Shown here piece after piece: positions 9,101-14,590 of a stretch of 16,531 nucleotides of DNA. The number at the start of each line of letters is the position of its first letter. The first letter of the stretch is position 1. The stretch is from Thiosocius sp963719025. GTDB taxonomy: Bacteria; Pseudomonadota; Gammaproteobacteria; Chromatiales; Chromatiaceae. The stretch spans positions 1-16,531 of the forward strand of contig CAVRBK010000131.1 in assembly GCA_963719025.1 (NCBI GenBank). The letters are read 5' to 3'. Under the pieces are notes generated by a model that saw only the letters and a list, made by a program, of their open reading frames with translations, was not told the origin of the DNA and did no database searches. A program made the position numbers and the translations under genes.

Positions 9101-10554
9101 CGATAGACGATGCGCACATAGTGATCGCGGCCCATGCTGGCCCTGTGCACCCATTCCTCGACAGAAAGGCCGGGCGGCTCCCAGGCGCCACGCGAATCGA
9201 GCCAGCCGCCCAGTGCAGTCAGCATCATCAGATTGGTATCGACGGCCTCCGGGTAATAGCCGTTGAGCGAAAAATTGGATGACAGGTGACTGATCTGGAA
9301 GCGGTCGAAGTCGTCCATCGGCATGCGGAAGGGCTGAAGGCTTGGTGCCGGCAGGGCACTCGACGCAGGGAAGTCACGCTGCATCGAATGGGTCGATCCT
9401 TCGCCATCAAGTGCCCAGATGGCACGAATGGTTCGACGCGGATCGGGATGCGGCGGTTCGATCGTGCCGCCGTCGCTGCCCGGGGCGGTCAGTCGTGTGT
9501 GCCACAACTCGGTGCGGTTGCTCACTGGCGAATGGACCGGTTGTCTTGCATGCCGCCAACGCTCAGCACCATGCGGCGAGACGATCAAGCGCCAGGGCAT
9601 CTCGATCGAGGTGCGGATCGAGGAGGGATTGCCGGGCTTGGGAGGATAGCGCCATGCGCTGAAGTCCGGGATTTTGACCGCACTGTTGTCCGGCACAGCA
9701 CGCAGTGTCTGGCCTTCGGAATACTGGCGACTGCGCAGTGTCGCATCGTCGCGCATCGCACCGCCTATGCGCAGGCTTTGTGCGGCAAAGCTGCTCAGCT
9801 GTGCGCGCTTGGTCGGCTTCATCCTGGCCAACACCTGGCTATTGAATATGGCACTGGAGTCCAGTTCCAGGAGTGGCCGGCTGAAAGAGCGCGCATTCGA
9901 GGTGACGCTGAGTGAGAGTGTCTGGCATGCCTCGAGTATCCCTTCCAGTGTGTAGGGTACGTCGAAGTCATTGGGTACCTTGAATGCCAGCCGTGATTCC
10001 CCGGCGATGCGCGCGCGCACCGGTGGTGGCCGCAGCGTCTCGCTCGGCGCTGGCAACGCTTTCCGGGTCAGTATCCTGATCGCCAGGTTCAGCGCCGTGT
10101 AACGCCCCCCGGGTGATGACCCTCCGCCGCTGTCCGGGTCGCTGGTCCCGACCGGCTGCTGCTCGAAGAAGGTCTCTTCGGTGATTGCCTGCGGGGGGAA
10201 GTGCAGTATCAGGTAGGCGCTGCTACTGCCGGTTTTTGTGAGACGCGGCGGAGTACCGGGCGTGACCTTCAGGTTCCTGGTCTCGATCCGCATCGCCAGC
10301 AAGTCGTCCGGGCGAACCACGGCGCGGCCAGGGCGTCCCTTATCGAAGAGGTTGCCGATATGGTCGAACCAGAAAAGATCGGGTGTTGCGGAAATATCCG
10401 GCGTGACCGTCGGGCCGGCTCCCGGCACCACTTTCTCGCGCACCGTGTTTGTCGAAACGTCGGCGCCCCGAAGGCTGGCGTTTGTCGCATCCGCCGTGTC
10501 TGAGCTCGCCGATGCATTGCTCGGCGTACGGGTCCCTTTGCGTCGCGTGGCCAT
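6151..10554 (-). CDS. Very large uncharacterised protein with helical neck and beta-rich C-terminus, first gene of the module
   Basis: The product is 1467 residues (roughly 160 kDa), of unknown function. In order, residues 1-45 are polar and rich in Ser, Ala and Thr, with no signal peptide. Residues about 50-370 form a mixed region with SAYLILHFPPQAI, IEMPWRLIVSPHG (near 318) and RTELWHTRL (near 345). Residues about 470-545 are strand-rich (YVRIVYRGFLYPFG, RLFIVIRERERRFD). Residues about 885-1118 are Ala/Leu-rich amphipathic helices interrupted by TTTT and Gly-Pro turns. Residues about 1120-1410 alternate hydrophobic and polar residues in short strands and include the glycine cluster MFGGGGFFG near 1305. 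A charged tail ends in WREYCEAFA. From memory the C-terminus resembles DUF6603-type beta proteins; this is unverified. ATG at 10554 has a purine-rich GGGGGAG four bases upstream. The gene runs opposite to thrS and leads the operon with the gene ending at 1449. No base-composition break is obvious at its edges. Confidence 0.9.
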   Translation of the reverse strand: MATRRKGTRTPSNASASSDTADATNASLRGADVSTNTVREKVVPGAGPTVTPDISATPDLFWFDHIGNLFDKGRPGRAVVRPDDLLAMRIETRNLKVTPGTPPRLTKTGSSSAYLILHFPPQAITEETFFEQQPVGTSDPDSGGGSSPGGRYTALNLAIRILTRKALPAPSETLRPPPVRARIAGESRLAFKVPNDFDVPYTLEGILEACQTLSLSVTSNARSFSRPLLELDSSAIFNSQVLARMKPTKRAQLSSFAAQSLRIGGAMRDDATLRSRQYSEGQTLRAVPDNSAVKIPDFSAWRYPPKPGNPSSIRTSIEMPWRLIVSPHGAERWRHARQPVHSPVSNRTELWHTRLTAPGSDGGTIEPPHPDPRRTIRAIWALDGEGSTHSMQRDFPASSALPAPSLQPFRMPMDDFDRFQISHLSSNFSLNGYYPEAVDTNLMMLTALGGWLDSRGAWEPPGLSVEEWVHRASMGRDHYVRIVYRGFLYPFGHRVSLVKVSERKFHNGAKDDDGLPTIENVTGNTAYLRQRLFIVIRERERRFDLNNYAQLQNLAGDRRYINQLPFSKVRILTQVTPNLDKPTESPSSIAPYNDQRMFWPHVAGQPFAFQCVATDLDGRPVAFELPMIFMDNTLACPRLAPHPSTGIAPPDWVSAEDHAVAAQNAYRNGGNKREIGFKRQRVALATSTKAGDTSVEVEQVLFDGEAEKNNGMMRNASDDLSRPLFFPRVESWTARVGAMSHLSGTDANNKLVWNQHYLKQGFNNNVGQVFVDVEPTSGMAQLDFSAQGDRSGGFVQPNLKPQALSRLAGPVMGDVGAFIDGDMPAGAGFPMGDNIPSSLSDLPLPLLFGCIPLGELIDKVIGLDDNPERVPKFASEASTQLESFINNLVRSYTLLAQIASQPGGIGKAAIAVFKATLADQLAQANAYAAAQIAPIQVAINQLDSALDDVAGELDNLIDKLVDDAAIQPSLAALPATTTTARNMVTALVTAANTQVNGVSLPSGLRQSILGTAQQMDRVLNDLAQLPTLVAQGGALFQAVGDIVGDPGQLGDLFSDAQELANRLTIVANAITPFTDTLGSLELFAGAPRQVVIDALTAVEDLLGNVATLVELLAGDELTIRFDWNPEISSWWLPGVSTSEDPIFRANDKRGFLVAVEASVKKNGASAPKIGVVCSLKHFDLILIAPASFMELNFEKIEFRVDTGAKLDVDVLLSDIKFVGPLSFVETLRDLIPLDGFSDPPYLDITTKGIDAGFDIALPSIAVGVLNISNLSLGAGFTVPFIGQPLSVRFNFCTREQPFLLTVYMFGGGGFFGVTVDPHGVQILEASFEFGASLSVDFGVASGGVHVMAGLYFRMEMDDASLTGYFRLGGHVDVLGLITASLELYLELRYEFESGKCVGKAQLTIEISVFIFSGSVTITCERKLSGANGDPTLREMLGLDPALPLKQELDQITDNTHYPWREYCEAFA

Positions 10555-10700
10555 TGCACTCCCCCTTGCAAACTGCTCACGGTGCCGGTCGGTGCTTCAT
10601 GTCCGGTTGGGCGTTACGCTCAGGTCTTGTTAATCGCTATTTGTATGACGTGCTGCGGGCCTGGTACGTAGACTGGAAAGTAAAGCACAGTTCCCGTTAT

Positions 10701-10743
10701 CTGCCTGAGAAAAGCGATCTCATCGGAGGCAGCCCAATGAGAT
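10701..10743 (+). promoter_or_regulatory. Competing RNA hairpins over a ribosome binding site
   Basis: Form 1 pairs CTGCC-TGAGA (10701-10710) with TCTCA (10718-10722) and GGCAG (10728-10732), leaving a five-base right-hand bulge. It buries the last two G of a GGAGG Shine-Dalgarno at 10725-10729. Form 2 pairs ATCTCAT (10717-10723) with ATGAGAT (10737-10743), placing GGAGG in the loop and the ATG in the stem. The two forms share TCTCA and cannot coexist, which is a switch-like arrangement. I do not recognise it as a known riboswitch class. It could be chance, because each stem is short. Confidence 0.35.
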
Positions 10744-10823
10744 GCTATGGGCGTCACGGGAATGGAAAAACCGCGCTTTTGGGCCCCGGTAGGTGTGCCC
10801 ATTGTGGTTCAGAATATGCATAG
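10737..10823 (+). CDS. Possible 28-residue small protein with CxxC motif
   Basis: ATG at 10737 is preceded by a full GGAGG at 10725-10729 with seven-base spacing, the best Shine-Dalgarno in this intergenic region. The short product is basic and cysteine-rich: Cys3, His7, Cys20 and Cys23, with CAHCGSEY near the end resembling half of a zinc knuckle. It could be a small protein, or a leader peptide whose translation affects downstream expression. Nothing but the start site and the motif supports it, and a frame this short arises easily by chance. Confidence 0.25.
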   Translation: MRCYGRHGNGKTALLGPGRCAHCGSEYA

Positions 10824-11006
10824 AGGAAGCGGGTCAGGCAGCCCGGATAGATGGCGTCTCTCTTCGGCCTCGTGCTGGCCAATGCGTCGAGCCGAGCGCT
10901 GCCTATTCCGATATCTTTCGTGCAGCAAAGCCCGGGTTCCAGACTCGCAACAGGAATTCACCGTCAATCTTTCGACCAAACGCTGTTTCCCATCTGGTCA
11001 ACCTTA

Positions 11007-11012
11007 TATACT
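11007..11012 (+). promoter_or_regulatory. Probable -10 element of the thrS promoter
   Basis: TATACT matches the sigma-70 -10 consensus at five of six positions, in a locally AT-rich spot. A transcript starting near 11019 would have a leader of about 86 bases containing both hairpins at 11033-11085. No good -35 is visible 16-18 bases upstream (TGTTTC at 10984-10989 is poor), so the promoter may be activator-dependent or weak. Confidence 0.4.
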
Positions 11013-11032
11013 CGCGACCTTTGAATAACCTC

Positions 11033-11085
11033 GAGAGCCGCCCTGCGTCGGGTGGTCTCTTCACGTGGCCTTTGGTAGGGGCCAC
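11033..11085 (+). promoter_or_regulatory. Candidate thrS translational operator with a tRNA-Thr anticodon-arm mimic
   Basis: Two hairpins lie between the predicted transcription start and the thrS ribosome binding site. The upstream one pairs GAGA-G-CCGCCC (11033-11043, one bulged G) with GGGTGGTCTC (11050-11059) around the loop TGCGTC. The downstream one pairs GTGGCC (11065-11070) with GGCCAC (11080-11085), plus a T-G wobble at 11071/11079. That leaves the seven-base loop TTGGTAG. In anticodon-loop numbering this gives U33, GGU at 34-36 and A37, as in tRNA-Thr(GGU). It ends nine bases before GGAG (11095-11098). In E. coli, ThrRS represses its own mRNA by binding a leader arm that mimics tRNA-Thr, placed just ahead of the ribosome site. 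The structure is seen in the sequence; the function is inferred. Confidence 0.6.
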
Positions 11086-11104
11086 CACTGATTCGGAGTG
11101 CAGT

Positions 11105-13018
11105 ATGCCTGTCGTTACCCTTCCCGATGGTTCCAGCCGGAGCTATGACAATCCCATAACCATTGCTGACATCGCTGCCGACATAGGGCCCGGTCTGGCC
11201 AAGGCGGCCCTGGCGGGCAAAGTGGATGGCCAGGTGGTCGATACCTCATACAGCATTGAGGCCGATGCGGAGCTCGCGATCATTACCGGCAAGAGCGATG
11301 AAGCCCTCGAACTGATCCGCCACGATGCCGCGCACGTGATGGCGCAGGCGGTGCAGGAACTGTATCCCGGCACCCAGGTTACGATCGGCCCGGCCATCGA
11401 GGATGGTTTCTACTACGACTTTGCGCGCGAGGAGGCGTTTGGTCCGGCCGATCTGCAGAAGATTGAGGACCGGATGCGCGAGATCGTCGGGCGTGATCTT
11501 CCGATCGAGCGCGAGGTGCTGGATCGCGAGGCGGCGAAAAAAGCCTTCGGCGACCTCGGGGAGACCTACAAGGTGGAGATCATCGAAGACATTATTCCCG
11601 AAGGGGAAGAGGTCTCGATCTACCGCCAGGGTGAGTGGTTCGACGTCTGTCGCGGCCCGCACCTGCCGAGCACCGGCAAGCTGCCCAAGGCGTTCAAGCT
11701 GATGAAGCTGGCCGGCGCCTACTGGCGCGGCGACTCGAACAACCCGATGCTGCAGCGTATCTACGGTACGGCGTGGCGCGACAAGAAAGAGCTCAAGGAA
11801 TACCTGCATCGTCTCGAAGAGGCGGAGAAGCGCGACCATCGCAAGATCGGCAAGGCGCTCGACCTGTTCCACTCGCAGGATGAGGCGCCGGGGATGGTGT
11901 TCTGGCACGACAAGGGATGGCGTATCTACCTGGCGGTCGAGCACTACATCCGCGACAAGCTGCGCCAGCACGGTTACCAAGAGGTACACACGCCGCAGGT
12001 GATCGATCGCTCGCTGTGGGAGAAGTCGGGCCACTGGGACAAGTTCGGCGACATGATCTTCACCACGCATTCGGAAAATCGCGATTACGCGATCAAGCCG
12101 ATGAACTGTCCGGCACACATCCAGATCTATAACCACGGCTTGAAGAGCTATCGCGACCTGCCGCTGCGCCTGGCGGAATTCGGTTCCTGTCATCGCAACG
12201 AACCGTCGGGCACCCTGCATGGTCTGATGCGCGTGCGTAACTTTGTTCAGGATGATGCGCACATCTTCTGTACCGAGGAGCAGATCCTGCCGGAGGTGCT
12301 GGCATTCAGCGATCTGTTGTTCGAGGTGTACAAGGATTTCGGCTTCGAAGATGTGCTTATCAAGCTGTCCACTCGACCAGAAAAAAGAGTTGGATCAGAT
12401 GAGTTATGGGACAAAGCTGAGAAATCACTTGAAAACGCCCTGAACGAGCGCGGTCTGGACTGGGAACTGCAACCGGGCGAGGGTGCCTTTTACGGTCCGA
12501 AGATTGAATACTCGCTGCGTGATTGTCTCAACCGGGTGTGGCAGTTGGGCACGATCCAGCTGGATTTCTCCATGCCGGAGCGACTCGGCGCGACCTATAT
12601 CGCTGAAGACAACAGCAAGAAGACCCCGGTCATGCTGCATCGTGCGATCCTCGGTTCGCTGGAGCGGTTCATCGGGATATTGATTGAACACTACGCCGGA
12701 TCCATGCCGTTTTGGCTGGCGCCAGTGCAGGCGGTGGTGATGAATATCACCGACAAGCAGGCGGATTACTGTCGGGAAGTGGCGAAAAGCCTTCAAGATA
12801 AAGGATTTAGAGCGGATTTAGACTTGAGGAACGAGAAAATTGGCTTTAAAATCCGCGAGCACACGTTGCAGCGCACGCCTTACCTTCTGGTAGTCGGCGA
12901 CCGCGAGATGGAAAACCACAGCGTAGCCGTCAGGACGCGCGGTGGAGAAGATCTCGGTTCCATCGATCTTGACGAGCTGATAAGTCGGTTCGAGACAGAG
13001 GCAGTGCAGCGCGCATGA
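11105..13018 (+). CDS. thrS: Threonine-tRNA ligase (ThrRS)
   Basis: ThrRS charges tRNA-Thr with threonine using ATP and hydrolyses mischarged Ser-tRNA-Thr. The 637-residue product matches the bacterial full-length form: TGS domain (about 1-62), editing domain, class II catalytic core, C-terminal anticodon-binding domain. The editing site shows HDAAH (His73, His77) and CRGPH (Cys182, His186). The catalytic zinc ligands are Cys335 (MNCPAH), His386 (DDAHIF) and His512 (MLHRAILG), each one position off E. coli. Motif 2 is FGSCHRNEPSG. Motif 3 lies around HRAILGSLERFIGIL. The frame is open for 104 codons upstream, but ATG at 11105 is chosen because MPVVTLPDGS is the usual TGS start and GGAG sits six bases before it. 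It is the first gene of the translation block. Two short stretches (about 12365-12435 and 12790-12850) are more AT-rich than the rest, though their protein sequence is conserved. Confidence 0.98.
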   Translation: MPVVTLPDGSSRSYDNPITIADIAADIGPGLAKAALAGKVDGQVVDTSYSIEADAELAIITGKSDEALELIRHDAAHVMAQAVQELYPGTQVTIGPAIEDGFYYDFAREEAFGPADLQKIEDRMREIVGRDLPIEREVLDREAAKKAFGDLGETYKVEIIEDIIPEGEEVSIYRQGEWFDVCRGPHLPSTGKLPKAFKLMKLAGAYWRGDSNNPMLQRIYGTAWRDKKELKEYLHRLEEAEKRDHRKIGKALDLFHSQDEAPGMVFWHDKGWRIYLAVEHYIRDKLRQHGYQEVHTPQVIDRSLWEKSGHWDKFGDMIFTTHSENRDYAIKPMNCPAHIQIYNHGLKSYRDLPLRLAEFGSCHRNEPSGTLHGLMRVRNFVQDDAHIFCTEEQILPEVLAFSDLLFEVYKDFGFEDVLIKLSTRPEKRVGSDELWDKAEKSLENALNERGLDWELQPGEGAFYGPKIEYSLRDCLNRVWQLGTIQLDFSMPERLGATYIAEDNSKKTPVMLHRAILGSLERFIGILIEHYAGSMPFWLAPVQAVVMNITDKQADYCREVAKSLQDKGFRADLDLRNEKIGFKIREHTLQRTPYLLVVGDREMENHSVAVRTRGGEDLGSIDLDELISRFETEAVQRA

Positions 13019-13036
13019 TGTGAAGTTCTGGCATGC

Positions 13037-13080
13037 GGCCCAGTCGGGCCTACTGCCGGGAATGTTCGGGCCTGATTCCC
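13037..13080 (+). other. Two hairpins in the thrS-infC spacer
   Basis: GGCCC (13037-13041) and GGGCC (13046-13050) form a 5-bp stem with tetraloop AGTC. GGGAAT (13058-13063) and ATTCCC (13075-13080) form a second stem with an 11-base loop. A second GGGCC at 13068-13072 could compete for the first strand. They lie directly before the terminator-like hairpin. They may protect the thrS mRNA end or take part in attenuation; no function is proven. Confidence 0.4.
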
Positions 13081-13082
13081 TG

Positions 13083-13117
13083 AAAGCACTGGCTTGCGCC
13101 GGTGCTTTCTTTGTTGT
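13083..13117 (+). terminator. Intrinsic terminator or attenuator between thrS and infC
   Basis: AAAGCACTGG (13083-13092) pairs with CCGGTGCTTT (13099-13108), 10 bp with one T-G wobble and loop CTTGCG, followed by CTTTGTTGT. The T tract is imperfect, so partial readthrough is likely. The infC ribosome site begins only 20 bases later, so infC is either reached by readthrough or has a promoter inside thrS. Confidence 0.6.
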
Positions 13118-13136
13118 CAGGCCTAAAGTTTGTTGT

Positions 13137-13141
13137 GGAGG
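13137..13141 (+). promoter_or_regulatory. Shine-Dalgarno deciding the AUC start of infC
   Basis: GGAGG is followed nine bases later by ATC at 13151. The in-frame TTG codons at 13130 and 13133 lie upstream of this site and would place it inside the coding region, so they are unlikely starts. No ATG or GTG lies in frame at a suitable distance. Confidence 0.7.
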
Positions 13142-13150
13142 AAAACGGCT

Positions 13151-13678
13151 ATCGCCAGACAACCCGAGAAGCGGAATCGCCTGAATGGAGAGATTTCCGC
13201 GCGTGAAGTACGCCTGATAGACAAGGATGGAGAGCAGGTTGGCATCGTGTCGCTCGAAGAGGCGATAGCGTCCGCCCAGGCAGCGACGCTGGATCTCGTT
13301 GAGATCGTTCCGAATGCCGAGCCGCCTGTGTGCCGAGTGATGGATTACGGCAAATTCGTGTTTGAGCTGAAGAAGCAAAAACAGGAAGCGCGCAAAAAGC
13401 AGAAGCAGGTGCAGGTCAAGGAAGTGAAATTCCGCCCCGGTACCGATATCGGCGATTACCAGGTGAAGCTTCGCAACCTGATACGTTTTCTCGAGGAAGG
13501 TGACAAGGCCAAGGTGACCATGCGTTTTCGTGGTCGTGAGCACGCCCACCGCGAACGCGGGCTGGAGCTGCTGCAGCGTATTGAAAAGGATCTGGAAGAG
13601 TTCTCGCAGATCGAACAGCGTCCGATGATGGAAGGGCGTCAGATGATCATGGTGCTGGGTCCGAAGAAGGGCAAGTAG
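13151..13678 (+). CDS. infC: Translation initiation factor IF-3
   Basis: IF3 binds the 30S subunit, prevents premature 50S joining and proofreads the start codon and initiator tRNA pairing. From the ATC at 13151 the product has 175 residues (E. coli 180). The N-domain shows EVRLIDKDGEQVGIVSLEEA, followed by EIVPNAEPPVCRVMDYGKF. A lysine-rich linker helix (residues about 74-90) follows. The C-domain shows VKEVKFRPGTDIGDYQVK, FRGREHAHRERG and the end motif EGRQMIMVLGPKK. The non-AUG start agrees with the family: infC genes commonly begin with AUU, or rarely AUC or AUA, so that IF3 rejects its own start codon when abundant. The gene follows thrS and precedes rpmI and rplT, the usual operon. Confidence 0.95.
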   Translation: MARQPEKRNRLNGEISAREVRLIDKDGEQVGIVSLEEAIASAQAATLDLVEIVPNAEPPVCRVMDYGKFVFELKKQKQEARKKQKQVQVKEVKFRPGTDIGDYQVKLRNLIRFLEEGDKAKVTMRFRGREHAHRERGLELLQRIEKDLEEFSQIEQRPMMEGRQMIMVLGPKKGK

Positions 13679-13708
13679 CCATCGCGAGAGCTGAATCGAA
13701 TACAGAAT

Positions 13709-13780
13709 CTGGCCATCTTGGTGTAAATGATGGTCAGTGGGCGGTCGGGCCAACAGGCATTGCCTTGGCTGTCCTTTATT
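13709..13780 (+). promoter_or_regulatory. Structured leader ahead of rpmI, candidate L20 operator
   Basis: CTGGCCATC (13709-13717) pairs with GATGGTCAG (13729-13737), 9 bp with one wobble. GCCA-AC-AGGC (13749-13758) pairs with GCCTTGGC (13762-13769) around an ATT loop with a two-base bulge, followed by TGTCCTTTATT, which is terminator-like. In E. coli, L20 represses rpmI-rplT translation by binding structured RNA upstream of rpmI, and attenuation of this operon occurs in other bacteria. The position fits such a role; I cannot show L20 recognition features from sequence alone. Confidence 0.4.
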
Positions 13781-13805
13781 AAAACCTGAGAGTTAGGAGT
13801 AAAAA

Positions 13806-14000
13806 ATGCCAAAAGTAAAAACGAATCGTGGTGCCGCGAAGCGCTTCCGGGTTACTGCCGGCGGCATCAAGCGCAACAAGTCTCACCGTCGTCACATCCT
13901 GACGAAGAAATCCACCAAGCGTAAACGCCATCTGCGTTCGCCGGCCATGCTGCACAAGAGTGATGTAGCTGTAGCCCGCCGCATGATTCCTTACGCCTGA
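13806..14000 (+). CDS. rpmI: 50S ribosomal protein L35 (bL35)
   Basis: L35 is a small basic protein of the large ribosomal subunit. The 64-residue product has the usual length and pattern: MPKVKTNRGAAKRF at the start, GGIKRNKSHRRHIL in the middle, KRKRHLR, and the C-terminal VARRMIPYA. ATG at 13806 follows AGGAG (13795-13799) with a six-base spacer, a strong site. It lies 127 bases after infC and 17 bases before rplT, so rpmI and rplT are surely co-translated from one mRNA. Confidence 0.98.
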   Translation: MPKVKTNRGAAKRFRVTAGGIKRNKSHRRHILTKKSTKRKRHLRSPAMLHKSDVAVARRMIPYA

Positions 14001-14017
14001 TCGACGGAGACTGAACG

Positions 14018-14377
14018 ATGCCAAGAGTAAAACGTGGTGTGCAGGCGCACGCCAGACACAAGAAAGTTCTGAAGGCCGCCAAAGGCTATTACGGTGCACG
14101 TCGCAAGATCTACCGTGTCGCCAAGCAGGCAGTCATCAAGGCAGGCCAATACGCCTACCGCGATCGCCGGGTCAAAAAGCGTGAGTTTCGTGCGCTGTGG
14201 ATCCAGCGTATCAATGCTGCTGCGCGGCTGTGCGATATGTCTTACAGCCGCTTCATCGATGGTCTGAACAAGGCCGGAATCGAGGTCGACCGCAAGATGC
14301 TCGCGGACATCGCGGTGCATGACATGCCCGCGTTTGAGCAACTCGCAGAGAAGGCGAAGGCTGCCCTCGCGAGCTGA
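14018..14377 (+). CDS. rplT: 50S ribosomal protein L20 (bL20)
   Basis: L20 is a primary 23S rRNA-binding protein needed early in 50S assembly, and in E. coli it is the autogenous repressor of rpmI-rplT. The 119-residue product is the usual length. The basic N-terminal arm begins MPRVKRGVQAHARHKKVLK, then GYYGARRKIYRVAKQAV. The globular C-domain has RAFWIQRINA-type sequence (here RALWIQRINAAAR), YSRFIDGLNKAGI and RKMLADIA. GGAG at 14006-14009 precedes ATG at 14018 by eight bases. A strong terminator follows the gene. Confidence 0.98.
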   Translation: MPRVKRGVQAHARHKKVLKAAKGYYGARRKIYRVAKQAVIKAGQYAYRDRRVKKREFRALWIQRINAAARLCDMSYSRFIDGLNKAGIEVDRKMLADIAVHDMPAFEQLAEKAKAALAS

Positions 14378-14382
14378 TGACA

Positions 14383-14407
14383 TCGACCGGGTGAGGTGCC
14401 TGGTCGA
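14383..14407 (+). other. Hairpin just after rplT
   Basis: TCGACCGGG (14383-14391) pairs with CCTGGTCGA (14399-14407), 9 bp with one wobble and loop TGAGGTG. It lies six bases past the rplT stop and 13 bases before the terminator stem. It could stabilise the transcript end or influence folding of the following terminator. Confidence 0.4.
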
Positions 14408-14420
14408 ACAGTAATCGATG

Positions 14421-14458
14421 AAAAGGGGGGAAGGCCGGTTTGGTCTTTCCCCTTTTTT
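14421..14458 (+). terminator. Strong intrinsic terminator between rplT and pheS
   Basis: The strand 14421-14436 (AAAAGGGGGGAAGGCC) pairs with 14442-14457 in a 16-bp stem with three G-T wobbles and a five-base loop GGTTT. The T-run ends at 14458 and is followed by GCTTTCT. This is the clearest terminator in the window. It implies that pheST either has its own promoter in 14459-14590 or depends on readthrough. Confidence 0.85.
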
Positions 14459-14590
14459 GCTTTCTGGACAATTTGCGTGGGCACACAGAGCGACGCAACG
14501 CTGGCAGAGACGTTCCCCGGAAACCTCTGAACGTTGCAAGACCTCGGTGTTCTCTGCGTCCCCCAAGAATGACGTTGGTAACCCAGAACA

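Larger units (their letters stand above)
10555..11104. other. 550-base divergent intergenic region (large-gene pair / thrS)
   Basis: It separates the minus-strand module from thrS and must hold the promoters for both. I can support a possible 28-codon ORF (10737-10823), competing hairpins over its start (10701-10743), a -10 element (11007-11012) and the thrS leader hairpins (11033-11085). I see no convincing sigma-70 promoter reading left towards 10554; the best candidate is a TACAAA-like box around 10640-10650 with no matching -35. Positions 10824-11000 show nothing I recognise. Confidence 0.7.

Noticed and set aside
10793..11104. 104-codon upstream extension of thrS
   Set aside because: The ATG at 11105 has a good GGAG and gives the normal TGS-domain start; the extension covers the promoter and leader and has no ThrRS similarity.
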